Source: CAYZJD01 sp964483455 (GTDB lineage: Bacteria > Acidobacteriota > Terriglobia > Bryobacterales > Bryobacteraceae). Taken from it: a DNA stretch of 64,000 nt. The notes beneath the pieces are model-generated. The model saw only the letters and a program-made list of their open reading frames with translations, was not told the origin of the DNA and ran no database searches. Where the stretch lies: contig CAZACK010000019.1 of NCBI GenBank assembly GCA_964483455.1, forward strand, positions 1-64,000, written 5' to 3'. A program made the position numbers and the translations under genes. Positions 1 through 8,935 of the stretch are shown here, in pieces; the stretch's first letter is position 1; each line of letters starts with the position of its first letter.

Positions 1-1
1 C

Positions 2-934
2 TCGTGGCGCGGTTACCGTCCTCTCCAAAACTTGATCCAGGCAGAGCCGCGCAAGGGCGACGGGAAGTCTTCCGCGTCGCGCATGCGCGGCCTGGAATGG
101 ATGCTGGAACACGGCGCCGATCCGGAGCAAACCGGCGCCTGGCCTCCTGCCCGGGCGGTTATCGTTGCGGCATTCGCCGGCCGGCCGGAGTATGTGAAGC
201 GACTGCGGAGAAGCGGTGATGTCTTCGCGGCTGCCGCGCTCGCCGACAGGAGACGGGTGGCGACGGCCCTTCGCAGGCGCCCTGACTTCGCCCGCGAAAG
301 GGACACCGGCGGCCTGACGGCCCTCCAATGCGCGGCGGGATCACGCATGCCGGGACCGCTCCATGAAGTCGCGCAACTGCTGATCGGAGCGGGCGCCGAC
401 ATCGGCGCCAGGACCAAGTCTTGGGGCCATGACGTTGACGCCGTGTACCTCGCCGCCTCGACAAAGAACACACCTCTGTTCGAGCTCCTGCTCGACCGCG
501 GCGCGGATGCCACGGCAGCGCTCGCGGCCGCGCTGTGGCACGGGAGTGAAGAACTGGCCGCAATGGCGCTCGCTCACGGCGCGGTTCCGGATCGCGCGGT
601 TGCGGAGCGCCGGCCGCTGCTCAACAACCTGATCCGCTGGGGAGCGTTCCGGCAAGCCCTGTGGCTGCTCCGGCAAGGGGCCAGCCCCAACATCGCGGAC
701 GAGCGCGGGTGGACCGCCGTTCACCAGGCGGCCTCGCGCGGCAATGAGCGTGTGCTGCAAGCCTTGCTCGAAGCCAAAGGGGACGTGATGCGACGGGACA
801 AGGAAGGATGCATCCCGCGAGACAGGGCCACAAGCGACACGATCCGCGCGATGCTGGCACGCGACGCGGCGGCTGCCACGCTCGGAACGGAAAAAGAGTC
901 CGGCCCTTTTTCGGCTACTCGATCAGTTCGCTGA
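2..934 (+). CDS. Ankyrin-repeat protein, 5' end cut by window
   Basis: The frame is open from the first base of the window to a TGA at 932-934, so the N-terminus probably lies upstream; the first start-like codon inside is a TTG at 32. The protein shows degenerate ankyrin repeats, recognisable by phrases such as LLIGAGADIGART, LLLDRGADATAAL, LLRQGASPNIADERGWTAVHQAA and VLQALLEAKGDV. Ankyrin repeats bind partner proteins; no catalytic domain and no signal peptide are visible. The last codons overlap the convergent nucleotidyltransferase gene by 20 bp. Specific role unknown. Confidence 0.75.
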   Translation, partial: SWRGYRPLQNLIQAEPRKGDGKSSASRMRGLEWMLEHGADPEQTGAWPPARAVIVAAFAGRPEYVKRLRRSGDVFAAAALADRRRVATALRRRPDFARERDTGGLTALQCAAGSRMPGPLHEVAQLLIGAGADIGARTKSWGHDVDAVYLAASTKNTPLFELLLDRGADATAALAAALWHGSEELAAMALAHGAVPDRAVAERRPLLNNLIRWGAFRQALWLLRQGASPNIADERGWTAVHQAASRGNERVLQALLEAKGDVMRRDKEGCIPRDRATSDTIRAMLARDAAAATLGTEKESGPFSATRSVR

Positions 935-1358
935 GGTCAGCGAGGTCTTTCGGGCGGCCGGCGGCAAGTTTGTTCTTGCGGAAGGCGCGAATGCTGATGA
1001 CCGCGGCCGGGACTCCGTCGATCTCAGACAGGAGACGGTCCGCCCAGGCGTCGTCAAAGTCGAGGCCGGAAAGGGAGGTCAGCAGGTCGATCCGATATGG
1101 GGCCACACCGAGCTGGATGACCCGTCCCGGCGTTAGGAAGTCCTCGGCGGTGATATCCAGAGACCCGAATCCGAAATCCCTCAACACGCCCAGCATCCGC
1201 GTCGCAGTGTCGGGCGAGGAACGCAGGAAGATGTCAATGTCGCGAGTATAGCGGGGAACGCCATGAACGGCGCGCGCATGGGCGCCGACGATGAGGTAGT
1301 CAACTCCGTGAGAGTTGAGTAAGCGTAAGAACTCTTTCCAGTCGGGGTGCAGAGGCAT
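915..1358 (-). CDS. Nucleotidyltransferase (AbiEii/MNT-like)
   Basis: About 147 residues beginning MPLHPDWKEFLRLLN; the frame is open further upstream but this ATG matches the usual start of the family. The core reads DYLIVGAHARAVHG followed by RYTRDIDIFL, the GxxA...DxD signature of a pol-beta type nucleotidyltransferase in which the two Asp bind metal. Such proteins act as the toxin or the modifying partner in AbiE-like toxin-antitoxin systems. It overlaps the 3' part of the small gene 1300-1497 on the same strand, so the two are translationally coupled and probably one module. Target unknown. Confidence 0.85.
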   Translation of the reverse strand: MPLHPDWKEFLRLLNSHGVDYLIVGAHARAVHGVPRYTRDIDIFLRSSPDTATRMLGVLRDFGFGSLDITAEDFLTPGRVIQLGVAPYRIDLLTSLSGLDFDDAWADRLLSEIDGVPAAVISIRAFRKNKLAAGRPKDLADLSELIE

Positions 1359-1497
1359 CGTCGGGACCGTGCAGAAGAGCCCGCAGTTGGGAGACGATCT
1401 CCAGACGCTCCTGAGGAGACATCGCGCGGTATTCGGCGCGCTCCGCCCTGTCGGCCTCGTCAAAGCTGGAGAATTTGGCGAGCTTCAACGCTCTCAT
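1300..1497 (-). CDS. Small partner of nucleotidyltransferase (antitoxin-like)
   Basis: A 65-residue protein starting MRALKLAKFSSFDEADRAE and containing SPQERLEIVSQLRA. This small family (K-x-F-x-S-F-x-E-A-D-R-A start, S-P-x-E-R-L-E middle) is recurrently found immediately upstream of AbiEii-like nucleotidyltransferases, as here, where it overlaps the next gene by 59 bp in another frame. No DNA-binding fold is obvious. I infer it is the cognate antitoxin or accessory subunit; the function is not experimentally clear for the family. Confidence 0.75.
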   Translation of the reverse strand: MRALKLAKFSSFDEADRAERAEYRAMSPQERLEIVSQLRALLHGPDDASAPRLERVLTLTQLSRS

Positions 1498-1550
1498 CGC
1501 TTCATTTTAACGCCCTGCCAAGCGGCACCGTCTATGGAGGACGGCTATTT

Positions 1551-1913
1551 TCACGCACCGGATGGATGCATCCACACGCATTCCCTCGCCAGGGTCCGGC
1601 CGAAGCGCGTGCCGGCCAGGGATCGCCATTCGTCCGTGGTGTAGACGAGTGCTTCGGCCGGAACAGGCAACGCGGTCAAGTCCCAGCCGCACGCCCTTCG
1701 CTCAAACGGGGCCTCGGCTCGTTCCACTACGATCACAAGATCCAGGTCGCTGCCCACGCCCCAATCGCCGCGGGCGTACGAACCGAAGTAGCCGATGCGG
1801 ACAATGCCTGGGTCTTTCGATGCTGTCGCCTCGGCCCACCGGCGCGCAGCCCGGTCAACGGTCCTCGCGTCAGGCCATGCGAGCACCGGCGAAGTCAACG
1901 ATCTCACCGGCAT
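1551..1913 (-). CDS. MNT-domain nucleotidyltransferase (MntA-like antitoxin)
   Basis: Roughly 120 residues. The motif GYFGSYARGDWGVGSDLDLV is the classical GSxxxG...SDxDL minimal nucleotidyltransferase signature. In HEPN/MNT systems this enzyme adenylylates and neutralises the HEPN ribonuclease toxin. The ATG at 1913 lies inside the end of the HEPN gene (44-bp overlap); an in-frame GTG at 1886 is an alternative start that would shorten the overlap to 17 bp. The order toxin then antitoxin on the same strand fits the known two-gene module. Confidence 0.88.
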   Translation of the reverse strand: MPVRSLTSPVLAWPDARTVDRAARRWAEATASKDPGIVRIGYFGSYARGDWGVGSDLDLVIVVERAEAPFERRACGWDLTALPVPAEALVYTTDEWRSLAGTRFGRTLARECVWMHPSGA

Positions 1914-2259
1914 AGCGAATCGCCTCCTCGCTTTGCAGCGGCCCGTAATGCTCGAACGGGGCGCCTTCAGGATGGCTGTTGGGGTAGCGTGCCGGGATAT
2001 AGTAGGCATCCAGTACGCGCCCTTTCTCGATCAGGTCGGATGGGACACAGGCTTCCGCGGGAAGCTCCGTCAGCAGTCGCGCGACGACGTGCCCCCATGC
2101 TTCCTGGCCGAGGTGCAGGTGCAACGCCTTGGCTGCCTTCTCCGCTGCCTGTTGAGCCGCGAAGCATGCCCATTCGTGCCGGCCGCCGCCGCGAGAATCC
2201 CGCGCCTGCTCCAAGTCGCGCCGTGCCTGGTTGAGCCAGTCTTGTGAGCGGTTTGGCAT
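1870..2259 (-). CDS. HEPN-domain protein (toxin of HEPN/MNT pair)
   Basis: About 129 residues from MPNRSQDWLNQARRDLEQA. The helical HEPN pattern is clear: WACFAAQQAAEKAAKALHL in the middle and ARYPNSHP near the end, containing R-x4-H, the motif of the RNase active site of HEPN toxins. The upstream extension of the frame to 2376 has no family resemblance and was left out. Coupled to the MNT gene by overlap. HEPN toxins cleave or are modified on RNA; the exact substrate here cannot be told. Confidence 0.88.
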   Translation of the reverse strand: MPNRSQDWLNQARRDLEQARDSRGGGRHEWACFAAQQAAEKAAKALHLHLGQEAWGHVVARLLTELPAEACVPSDLIEKGRVLDAYYIPARYPNSHPEGAPFEHYGPLQSEEAIRYAGEIVDFAGARMA

Positions 2260-2309
2260 CCCTAGAGTGAGGATAACAGCATCAGGAACGCTCCGACGTG
2301 GACAATGCG

Positions 2310-4390
2310 TTAGTGGAAATCCTCCACCAGCATTAGGTCGGAGCCTCGCTGCTCGAATCTTGAGCAGAGGAGCCACCGGCCGTCGGGAGAAACGGTGAGG
2401 CCAAATGCCATCTCCCCTTCCAGCCTGGCAACCGTCTCAATCTCCCCGGTGGCGAAAGGAAAGCACTGAACCGAGGGATTCCTCCAGTCGGAGAGGAAGT
2501 AGATCCCGCGTTCAGCCACAGCGAAAAACTGGGGGCACACAGACGCGACGACCCGGGTCTCTTCACCGCCCTCCACCGGGACTCGCCACAGCTCGGTGGT
2601 CTCACGGGTCTGCCCCCATGAACGCAGGTAGTGAAGAAACCTACCATCGGGCGACTCGGCCGCATACGTGCCGCCTTTCTGGGTGACCTGAATTGCCTCT
2701 CCTCCCACGACAAGGACTTCCCATACCTGGCTCCGTCCACTGCGATGCGAGAAGAAGTAGATCCAGTTGCCGTCTCGCGACCACGCAGTGGTCTCAGCTA
2801 CACCTAGACGCACCTAGACGCTCCGGCTTTCCGCCTTCGGAGCTGACAAGTTAGGTTTCGCTGAACCCGCCGGGCCGGGCGCTGAAGGCGATGCGGCGGC
2901 CGTCCGGCGACCAGACTGGGTTTGCTACATAAGGACCGCCAAACGAGGTCAGCTTGACGGCGTTCGAGCCGTCGGAATTGCACGCCCAAATCTCGGTCCC
3001 CGGAGCGGCTCGATGTGAGCGCGATGCGCTTGCCGTCCGGAGAGTACTGCGGCACTTGGTCGAGACTGGTGGAATTCAGCGGCGCATTGTCCACCCGGCG
3101 GCTGCCGGTCGACTCCAGGCGCCAGATGTCGCTATCAAATACTTGCCGCACGTAAGCCAAGTGGCCCTGCCGGGAGATCGCCGGCTGGTGCGCGCCTCGT
3201 CCGGCGAGAGACAGCCACTCGCGTTCTCCCACTCGCGGTGGAAGTCCGGGTACGGGCATTCTCCATAGTGCGGCGTTGTGGAACGAACCGCTTGAAGAAA
3301 AGAGGATGGAATGCCCGCCGGGGTACCACACTGGGCCGGCTGTATACATCTTGCTAAACGTGACACGCTTCGGTTCGCCGACCGGCTGGAGGTCGCTGGA
3401 TAGTCCGAGCAGATAGAGATCACCGGCGCGTTGGTACAACCATCTGGTGAACGCCAGCGCACGCCCGTCCGGAGAGAAAGCGGGATCTCTATCGCCGTAC
3501 GCGTTCCGGGGCGGAGAGGTCAGCATCCGTTTCTCGCCGGTTACAACCGAGAGCAGAAACAAAGCGAGCGGTTCCCCGGCCGAGTTCTTGTCCGCAATGA
3601 CCAGCCACTCGCACCCTGGGGTGCCAAGACAGACGCTCGAACTGCAAGAATTGACGGTTAATCTCGGCAAGCTTACGTTCGGGTCCCCCGATAGCCGCCA
3701 TCAGGAACACACCGCTTTTCTCCGCGGTCAAGCCTCGAAGGAAGGCAATCGAGCGCCGTCCGGCGACCACGCCGGCGCATACTCATCGGCCGGGTCCTGC
3801 GTGAGCCTGACGGGTTCGTTCTCGCCGATCTGCTTGACGTAGATGTCGAAATCGTCTTGCTTGGGACTGTTCCAGGCGAATGCGAGGCGGTCGCCCTCCG
3901 AAGAGAAACTCGGCCACCACTCGGAACCCAGGTAGCTGGTGAGAGGCACCGGCACCGAGACGGCCGCTGGCACCCGGCCGGGCCTGTTGAGCAGCCACAC
4001 TGAAACGGAAACGCCGATGGCGGCAAGAGCCACGGCCGCGTACCATGGCACAAGCGAACGCCGTCGCGGTGGAACCGCAACCGGCCCCGCATCCACCGGC
4101 GCGATGAAGCGGTAGCTTTTGCGGGGCAGAGTCTCGATGAAGCGCGGGTTGTCAGCATCGTCCCCCAGCGCTTGGCGGATCTTCTTGACGGCTGTATTGA
4201 CGCCGTGCTCGAATTCGACGAACGTGCCGGCCGGCCACAGCGCCTGCTGTAATTCCTCCCGGGGTGACCACCTCGCTCGGATGTCGCAGCAGCAAGGCGA
4301 GAACCTGAAACGGCTGGTCCTGGAGGGTCACCTTGCGCCCCCGCTTGCGCAATTCCCCGGCCGCGAGGTCACAGCGAATTCTGGTCCGGC
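2310..4390 (-). pseudogene. Decayed winged-helix / PD40 beta-propeller regulator
   Basis: Pieces in several frames join into one acidobacterial regulator: N-terminal winged helix (DLAAGELRKRGRKVTLQDQP, then VEFEHGVNTAVKKIRQALGD), one membrane helix near 4040-4000, and TolB/PD40 blades (AFSPDGRALAFTRW, YSPDGKRIALTSSRSG, SWSRDGNWIYF-like). Disablements seen: single-base shifts near 4258, 3750, 3622 and 3000; a TAA at 2851-2853 where Tyr is expected; and an exact 10-bp tandem duplication (2802-2811 and 2812-2821) that shifts the last blade. Removing one duplicate copy restores PERLGVAETTAWSRDG. No convincing start codon remains near 4390. Intact family members are transmembrane transcriptional regulators. 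Confidence 0.85.
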
Positions 4391-4406
4391 TACGGAGGCG
4401 GGACCG

Positions 4407-5055
4407 ATGAAGGCGCTGATCGGAAGTTGGCTGCTGGCGAGCCTGGGGGCGACGATGCTGGCGGAGTCGCGGCAGCCTGGTTTGAGAATCGACGTGCTTG
4501 TTTACAATTACGCCGGCCTTTCCGCCGAAACGCTGGCGAGGGCCGAGGGGGAGGCAGCCGGATCTTCGAGCGAGCCGGCATCGAAACTGAGTGGCTGGAC
4601 GGCCCGCTGTCTCCGGCCGAGGCGGCGCAGTATCCGCCCCGCCAGCTTGCCACCGGGGCGACACGGCTGTTCCTCCGGCTTCTCTCGGGGGAGATGGCGG
4701 AGCGTCGGAAGTCCGACCCCATGACATTAGGCTTTGCCTTGGTTCCCGAGGATGGAGGATTCGGGGGGATCGTGAGTGTGTACCCCCACGCGCCGAGGAG
4801 CTGGTCAAGGGCAGAGAAAAGCTCCACGCCGTCATCGTGGGACACGTCAGGGCCCACGAGCTGGGTCACTTGCTGCTGGGCCTGGGGAGCCACTCGGCCA
4901 GCGGCCTGATGCGCGTCCGGTGGCGGAAGAAGGAGCTGGAACTGGTCGCGAAGAGGTCGCTGTTCTTCCTGCCCTGGCAGGCCGAGCGAATGCGGGCACA
5001 GGTCCCCGAGCGCGTGGCGAGGGAACGAGCGGAGCTGATGGCTTCTACCCGTTAG
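4407..5055 (+). pseudogene. Frameshifted secreted metzincin-like peptidase
   Basis: The gene begins with a signal peptide (MKALIGSWLLASLGATMLA) and ends with LMASTR before TAG. Two single-base shifts, near 4558 and 4791, split it over three frames; joined, it reads RIFERAGIETEWLDGPLSP, then a zinc-site segment VGHVRAHELGHLLLGLGSHS with HExxH, then SGLMR, where the Met after the zinc site resembles the metzincin Met-turn. The family is a small putative secreted zinc protease common in Acidobacteria. It is divergent from, and immediately abuts, the decayed regulator. Shifts in short G/C runs could be sequencing error or real decay. Confidence 0.8.
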
Positions 5056-5146
5056 CGGTCCGTGGGATCCGTTGACTTGCGGCCCACCGACGAAGACGAG
5101 AGCGCCTGCGCCCCCTCGCGGGTCAGTCACTAGCCCCCCAGACCAC

Positions 5147-5195
5147 CGGGGTGGATGTTTCGCGCTGACAGCCGGGCCTGGAGTCGTGTCAAATG
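5147..5195 (-). repeat. Degenerate relic resembling the S41 protease 3' region
   Basis: Read on the minus strand, these bases match about four in five positions of the segment at 6004-6048, which encodes FQAWLSPRNIRPG near the C-terminus of the S41 protease downstream on the same strand. It is not in an open frame. I infer a leftover of a second, lost copy of that gene's end. Confidence 0.45.
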
Positions 5196-5450
5196 CTACA
5201 CGAATTCAGCCACGGGCACGTTGCGGGGCCTGGCAAGATTGCGCCGGTGAGCTTTGATGCGCTCCAATTCGTGCAGGGTATCAGCCGTGAGATACGTCGC
5301 GCCGCAGTGAGGGCAGTTCACAACGGGAACGTTCTCGACAACCAACAGGCTGGAGCCCTTGCCGTAGCTTCGAGTCAGATGTCGAATCTGTGCCCCACCA
5401 CGTCCGCAGTTCTCACAACGGAGCGCCGCTTTACTCTTGCTTTTCCTCAT
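5196..5450 (-). CDS. YgiT-type zinc-finger protein (antitoxin)
   Basis: An 84-residue protein with two CxxC pairs, RCENCGRGG and VNCPHCGATY, the zinc knuckle of YgiT/MqsA N-terminal domains. The tail lacks the helix-turn-helix of full MqsA, as is usual for the short family. It overlaps the DUF4258 gene upstream by 20 bp. Short YgiT-type proteins beside DUF4258 proteins are regarded as type II toxin-antitoxin pairs, with this protein as antitoxin. Confidence 0.85.
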   Translation of the reverse strand: MRKSKSKAALRCENCGRGGAQIRHLTRSYGKGSSLLVVENVPVVNCPHCGATYLTADTLHELERIKAHRRNLARPRNVPVAEFV

Positions 5451-5721
5451 AGACAGTCAATATATACAGGCTACCAACCAGCCCGAACTTTGCCACGACA
5501 CAAGCATCACGGCCATCGAGTGTCCTGCCCAGAAGCACGTACTTCCACTCGCGAGTTTCACGATCCTTCTGCCGGTCCACGATTGCGCCGGTCAAGATTG
5601 CACTTTCGATGTCGAGAACGCTCAGGCCGTCATCGTCCGCTTCCTCATCGGCGTGAGCCGTCATGACGTAGCGGCCTCGACGCACCAACTCGCGCATTCG
5701 CCTGAGGATGCGATCATGCAC
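5431..5721 (-). CDS. DUF4258 protein (probable toxin)
   Basis: A 96-residue protein with the DUF4258 pattern: RGRYVMTAHADEEADDDGLS at the start, ILTGAIVDRQKDRE in the middle and VVAKFGLVGSLYILTVYEE at the end. DUF4258 has a RelE/ParE-like fold and is generally paired with a YgiT-type antitoxin, here encoded directly downstream with overlapping ends. Probable RNase or gyrase-directed toxin; biochemical target not deducible. Confidence 0.85.
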   Translation of the reverse strand: MHDRILRRMRELVRRGRYVMTAHADEEADDDGLSVLDIESAILTGAIVDRQKDRETREWKYVLLGRTLDGRDACVVAKFGLVGSLYILTVYEEKQE

Positions 5722-5851
5722 TCTGAATCTCTAGGCTACCGCACATTCGGACAACAGTGAACGACCGGGCGGCCGGAGCGCACGGTTCGGCGCCGTCTCT
5801 CCGCCCGAGCGTGAACGGCACATCGGGGCGCACCGGAGGCCTGGCTGTACG

Positions 5852-7279
5852 TCAGCCGCCTCCCAGCGCCTTCAACGCCGCCTGGATCTGCGGGTCGCGC
5901 TGGGCTTCGACTTCATCCCCTTTGGCGACGCCGAGGGTCTGGTTGAAGATTTCGGATTTGAGGCGGTTCGAGATCCATTCACGGATCTTTGACCATTCGC
6001 CGACGCCGGGGCGGATGTTGCGCGGCGACAGCCAGGCCTGGAACTCATCGAGCAACGCTGGTGTCACCTCGAAGGTTTCCGAAATCGACGGGTGGGCGCG
6101 GGCGTATTCGGTGGCGAAGTTGGTGAACGAGGCGCTGGCGTCCAGCACCATCTGAAGGCGCGTTGGCTGCTCGGGTGGGACCAGCTTGTCCGGCTGGATT
6201 CCGCCGCCTCCATTAGCGGCGCCGGCCGCGGCGGTGCGGCCTTCGAGCTGGCCGCCGCGGAGCGGTTTCTGGATCGACCGGCCGTTTGGGGTGTAGTAGA
6301 ACGCCGTTGTCAGAGCCATGCCGGTTCCCTCGGACAAAGGGTACACCGTTTCGACCAATCCCTTACCGAAGCTGGGCACGCCGATGATCGTTGCGCGGCC
6401 GTGATCCTGCAAGCTGCCGGCGACGATCTCGGCGGCGCTGGCGCTGCGCTCGTTCACTAGGACGGCCAGCGGGAACTCGTACGGTGCGCTGCTGTCCGGC
6501 ACTTTCTGCTCCGCCGCGACTCTTGCCCGGCCGCGAACCGTAACCACAGTCTTGCCCGCGGGAAGAAAGAGTGACGCAGTTTCGAGCGCGGCGGGCAGCA
6601 GACCGCCGGGGTTGTTCCTCAGGTCGAGCACCAGTCCCTCGAGCTTGGGCCCGCCGAGTTTCTCGATTGCCTCGCGGATCTGGGTGGCCGTCTTTTCATC
6701 GAATGACCGGACGCGGACGTAGCCGACGTTCGGCCGCAGGTGAAACACGCGCTCGACGCTCGGCGCCTGCATTTCCTCGGGCGTCAAAGTGAGTTGCAGC
6801 GGGCGGGCGTTGCCTGGCTTCCGCACGTCCAGGTTGACGACGCGCTGTCGCGATTGGCTGAGCAAGCCGATCAACTGCTCCACCTCGAGGCGGTCCAGCC
6901 GAATCCCGTTGATGGCGAGGATCTCGTCGCCGGGCGCCAGCCCGCCGCGCGCCGAGGGCGTTCCGGGCAGCGCCTGCAACACAATGACGCGTCCCGGCAG
7001 CACCGAGACCACGCTGCCGAATCCCTTGGTGCGCGACTCCTGCAACTGCCGGAGCTGCTCGAACTGGCCGGGGTCGAAGAACACCGAGTGCGGATCGAGG
7101 CGGCGCAGCATGCCCGGAATGACGCCCTCGTAGAACGCCTTTTCCGGGACCACGGGATCGGCGGCTTCTCGCTCGACAATGGCATAGGCCTCGGCGAGCT
7201 TGCGGACGTGCTCTTCCAGCAATTCCTGGGATTCGCCCGCGGACTGGAACAGCAGGAGTGCGGGGACGAAAGCGAGCAT
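5852..7279 (-). CDS. S41 family C-terminal processing peptidase
   Basis: A 475-residue exported serine protease. The N-terminus is a short signal sequence (MLAFVPALLLFQSAG). A PDZ domain spans about 85-170 with GLAPGDEILAINGIRL. The tail-specific protease core follows: LVLDLRNNPGGLL near 216-228, the catalytic Ser in NERSASAAEIV (about 279-281) and the general-base Lys in GVPSFGKG (Lys306). These enzymes trim or degrade periplasmic proteins from their C-termini. Starts 2 bp after the ddl stop, so the two are co-transcribed. Confidence 0.95.
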   Translation of the reverse strand: MLAFVPALLLFQSAGESQELLEEHVRKLAEAYAIVEREAADPVVPEKAFYEGVIPGMLRRLDPHSVFFDPGQFEQLRQLQESRTKGFGSVVSVLPGRVIVLQALPGTPSARGGLAPGDEILAINGIRLDRLEVEQLIGLLSQSRQRVVNLDVRKPGNARPLQLTLTPEEMQAPSVERVFHLRPNVGYVRVRSFDEKTATQIREAIEKLGGPKLEGLVLDLRNNPGGLLPAALETASLFLPAGKTVVTVRGRARVAAEQKVPDSSAPYEFPLAVLVNERSASAAEIVAGSLQDHGRATIIGVPSFGKGLVETVYPLSEGTGMALTTAFYYTPNGRSIQKPLRGGQLEGRTAAAGAANGGGGIQPDKLVPPEQPTRLQMVLDASASFTNFATEYARAHPSISETFEVTPALLDEFQAWLSPRNIRPGVGEWSKIREWISNRLKSEIFNQTLGVAKGDEVEAQRDPQIQAALKALGGG

Positions 7280-7281
7280 GG

Positions 7282-8259
7282 TCAGCGGCTGAACTTCGTG
7301 AGCTTCTTCGCCTGGTGGCGTTCGAGGGCCAGCTCAATCAGGCGGTCGATGAGTTTCGCATACGGCAAACCGTCCCGGTCCCACATCCGCGGGTACATGC
7401 TGATGGAGGTGAAGCCGGGGATGGTGTTGATCTCGTTGATGTAGATCCGGCCGGTGCCCTCTTCGAGGAAGAAATCGACGCGCGCCATGCCCTCGCACTC
7501 CACGGCGCGGTAGCACTCGACGGCGAGGCGGCGCACCTCGTCAGCGACCCCGGCGGGAAGCTCGGCGGGGATGCGAAACTCGGTTTGGTCGAGCACGTAC
7601 TTGTCCTCATAGTCGTAGAACTCTCTGGACGGCAGGATTTCGCAGGGCAGTGTGGCCACGGGCTGGTCATTGCCGAGCACGGAGCACTCGAGCTCCCGGC
7701 CCCGGATGGCGCGCTCGACAATGATCTTGCGATCATAGGCGGCGGCGAGCGCAAAAGCGCCTTCGAGTTCGGCACGGTCCTTGGCTTTCGAGATGCCGAC
7801 GGAAGAGCCGAGGTTAGCCGGCTTGACGAACACCGGGTAGCCGAGTTTGGCTTCCACTTCGCCCGCATCCAGACGGCCGCGTCCGACAGCCAGGTAATCC
7901 ACCACCGGCAGCCCGTGCTCGCGGCACATGCGCTTGGTGAAATCCTTGTCCATGGCGGCCGAGGACCCGAGCACGCCGGCGCCGACGTAGGGCAGGTCGG
8001 CGAGTTCCAGCAGTCCTTGTACCGTGCCATCCTCGCCGAACGTGCCGTGCAGCACCGGAAAGACGACGTCGATGCCGGGATTGGCGCCGGGCTCGGGAAG
8101 GATCGGGCCGGGCGCCCACTTCCCTTCCTTGGTGATGAAGTAGCGAAGGACTTCGTACTTCTCACGGTCCATGGCGGCCATGATGGACTCGGCGGAACGG
8201 ATCGAGACTTCGTGCTCTCCGCTTCGGCCGCCGAAGAGCACCGCAACGCGCAGTTTCAA
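7282..8259 (-). CDS. ddl: D-alanine--D-alanine ligase
   Basis: A 325-residue ATP-grasp ligase making the D-Ala-D-Ala dipeptide for peptidoglycan. Seen: N-terminal VLFGGRSGEHEVSIRSAESI, the HGTFGEDGTVQGLLE segment, VKPANLGSSVGISK of the ATP site, and the metal-binding end RVDFFLEEGTGRIYINEINT followed by PGFTSISMYPRMW. Length is normal for the family. It is the first gene of a two-gene unit with the S41 protease. Confidence 0.97.
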   Translation of the reverse strand: MKLRVAVLFGGRSGEHEVSIRSAESIMAAMDREKYEVLRYFITKEGKWAPGPILPEPGANPGIDVVFPVLHGTFGEDGTVQGLLELADLPYVGAGVLGSSAAMDKDFTKRMCREHGLPVVDYLAVGRGRLDAGEVEAKLGYPVFVKPANLGSSVGISKAKDRAELEGAFALAAAYDRKIIVERAIRGRELECSVLGNDQPVATLPCEILPSREFYDYEDKYVLDQTEFRIPAELPAGVADEVRRLAVECYRAVECEGMARVDFFLEEGTGRIYINEINTIPGFTSISMYPRMWDRDGLPYAKLIDRLIELALERHQAKKLTKFSR

Positions 8260-8431
8260 GAGCTCACCACCAAGACCATTTCACCACACGTGCGCGAACG
8301 CATCGAAAGACTGCCGAAGGCGCACCACTCCATCTTGCCTCTTGCCTTCCGCGGACCAAAAGGCCCCCAGGGGCTGGCGCCGGGAAGTGGGGTTTGGTCT
8401 CTCGCCATTTTCTGCGAGAATGGGATGATAG

Positions 8432-8935
8432 ATGCAAGTCGTACAGGCAGGGAACCACAAGCTGCTGCTGCTCGAGCTCGACCCGGACCTGGTGGCGAAG
8501 ATCGCCCGCCAGTCGGGTTTCACCTGCAAGGTGGATGACGGCGCGCGCACCGTGGTGGCCGAACTGACCGCCGATGACCGCCAATCACCATTGCTGCTGT
8601 TCGACGCCGCCGACCCGGCCAACCTCGGCTGGTTCTCACGGTGCCAGTTCTACGTGGATGGACAGACCGGCTCAGTCCTGCAAACTCCGATTTCCCTGGC
8701 CAACCTCAAAGACCGCTCCGGCCGTCTGGTGACCAAAGCGGTGCGCCTGCAAATCGCCAAGGAGCTGCCCGCCACCTTCCAGTTGCCAGGCCGGCAGCCC
8801 GTCAGCGAGCAATTAGTGTATGCGGTGCTCGCAAACCTGTTGGGGGCGTTGTTGAACAGCGGGGTGGGAGTTTGTGGCGGTCCCGCGGTTAAACCCCTGG
8901 CCGGGCGCACCGAAGGTATCGGGTCCAGGAACTAG
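8432..8935 (+). CDS. Hypothetical protein
   Basis: A 167-residue soluble protein, not recognised. The start ATG at 8432 lies about 170 bp from the divergent ddl. The middle has a regular alternating pattern (LLLFDAADPANLGWFSRC, PISLANLKDRSGRLVTKAVR) and position-specific base usage typical of real coding sequence. The last 40 residues are Gly/Ala rich (LLNSGVGVCGGPAVKPLAG) and look less constrained, so the end may be a read-through extension. Confidence 0.55.
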   Translation: MQVVQAGNHKLLLLELDPDLVAKIARQSGFTCKVDDGARTVVAELTADDRQSPLLLFDAADPANLGWFSRCQFYVDGQTGSVLQTPISLANLKDRSGRLVTKAVRLQIAKELPATFQLPGRQPVSEQLVYAVLANLLGALLNSGVGVCGGPAVKPLAGRTEGIGSRN

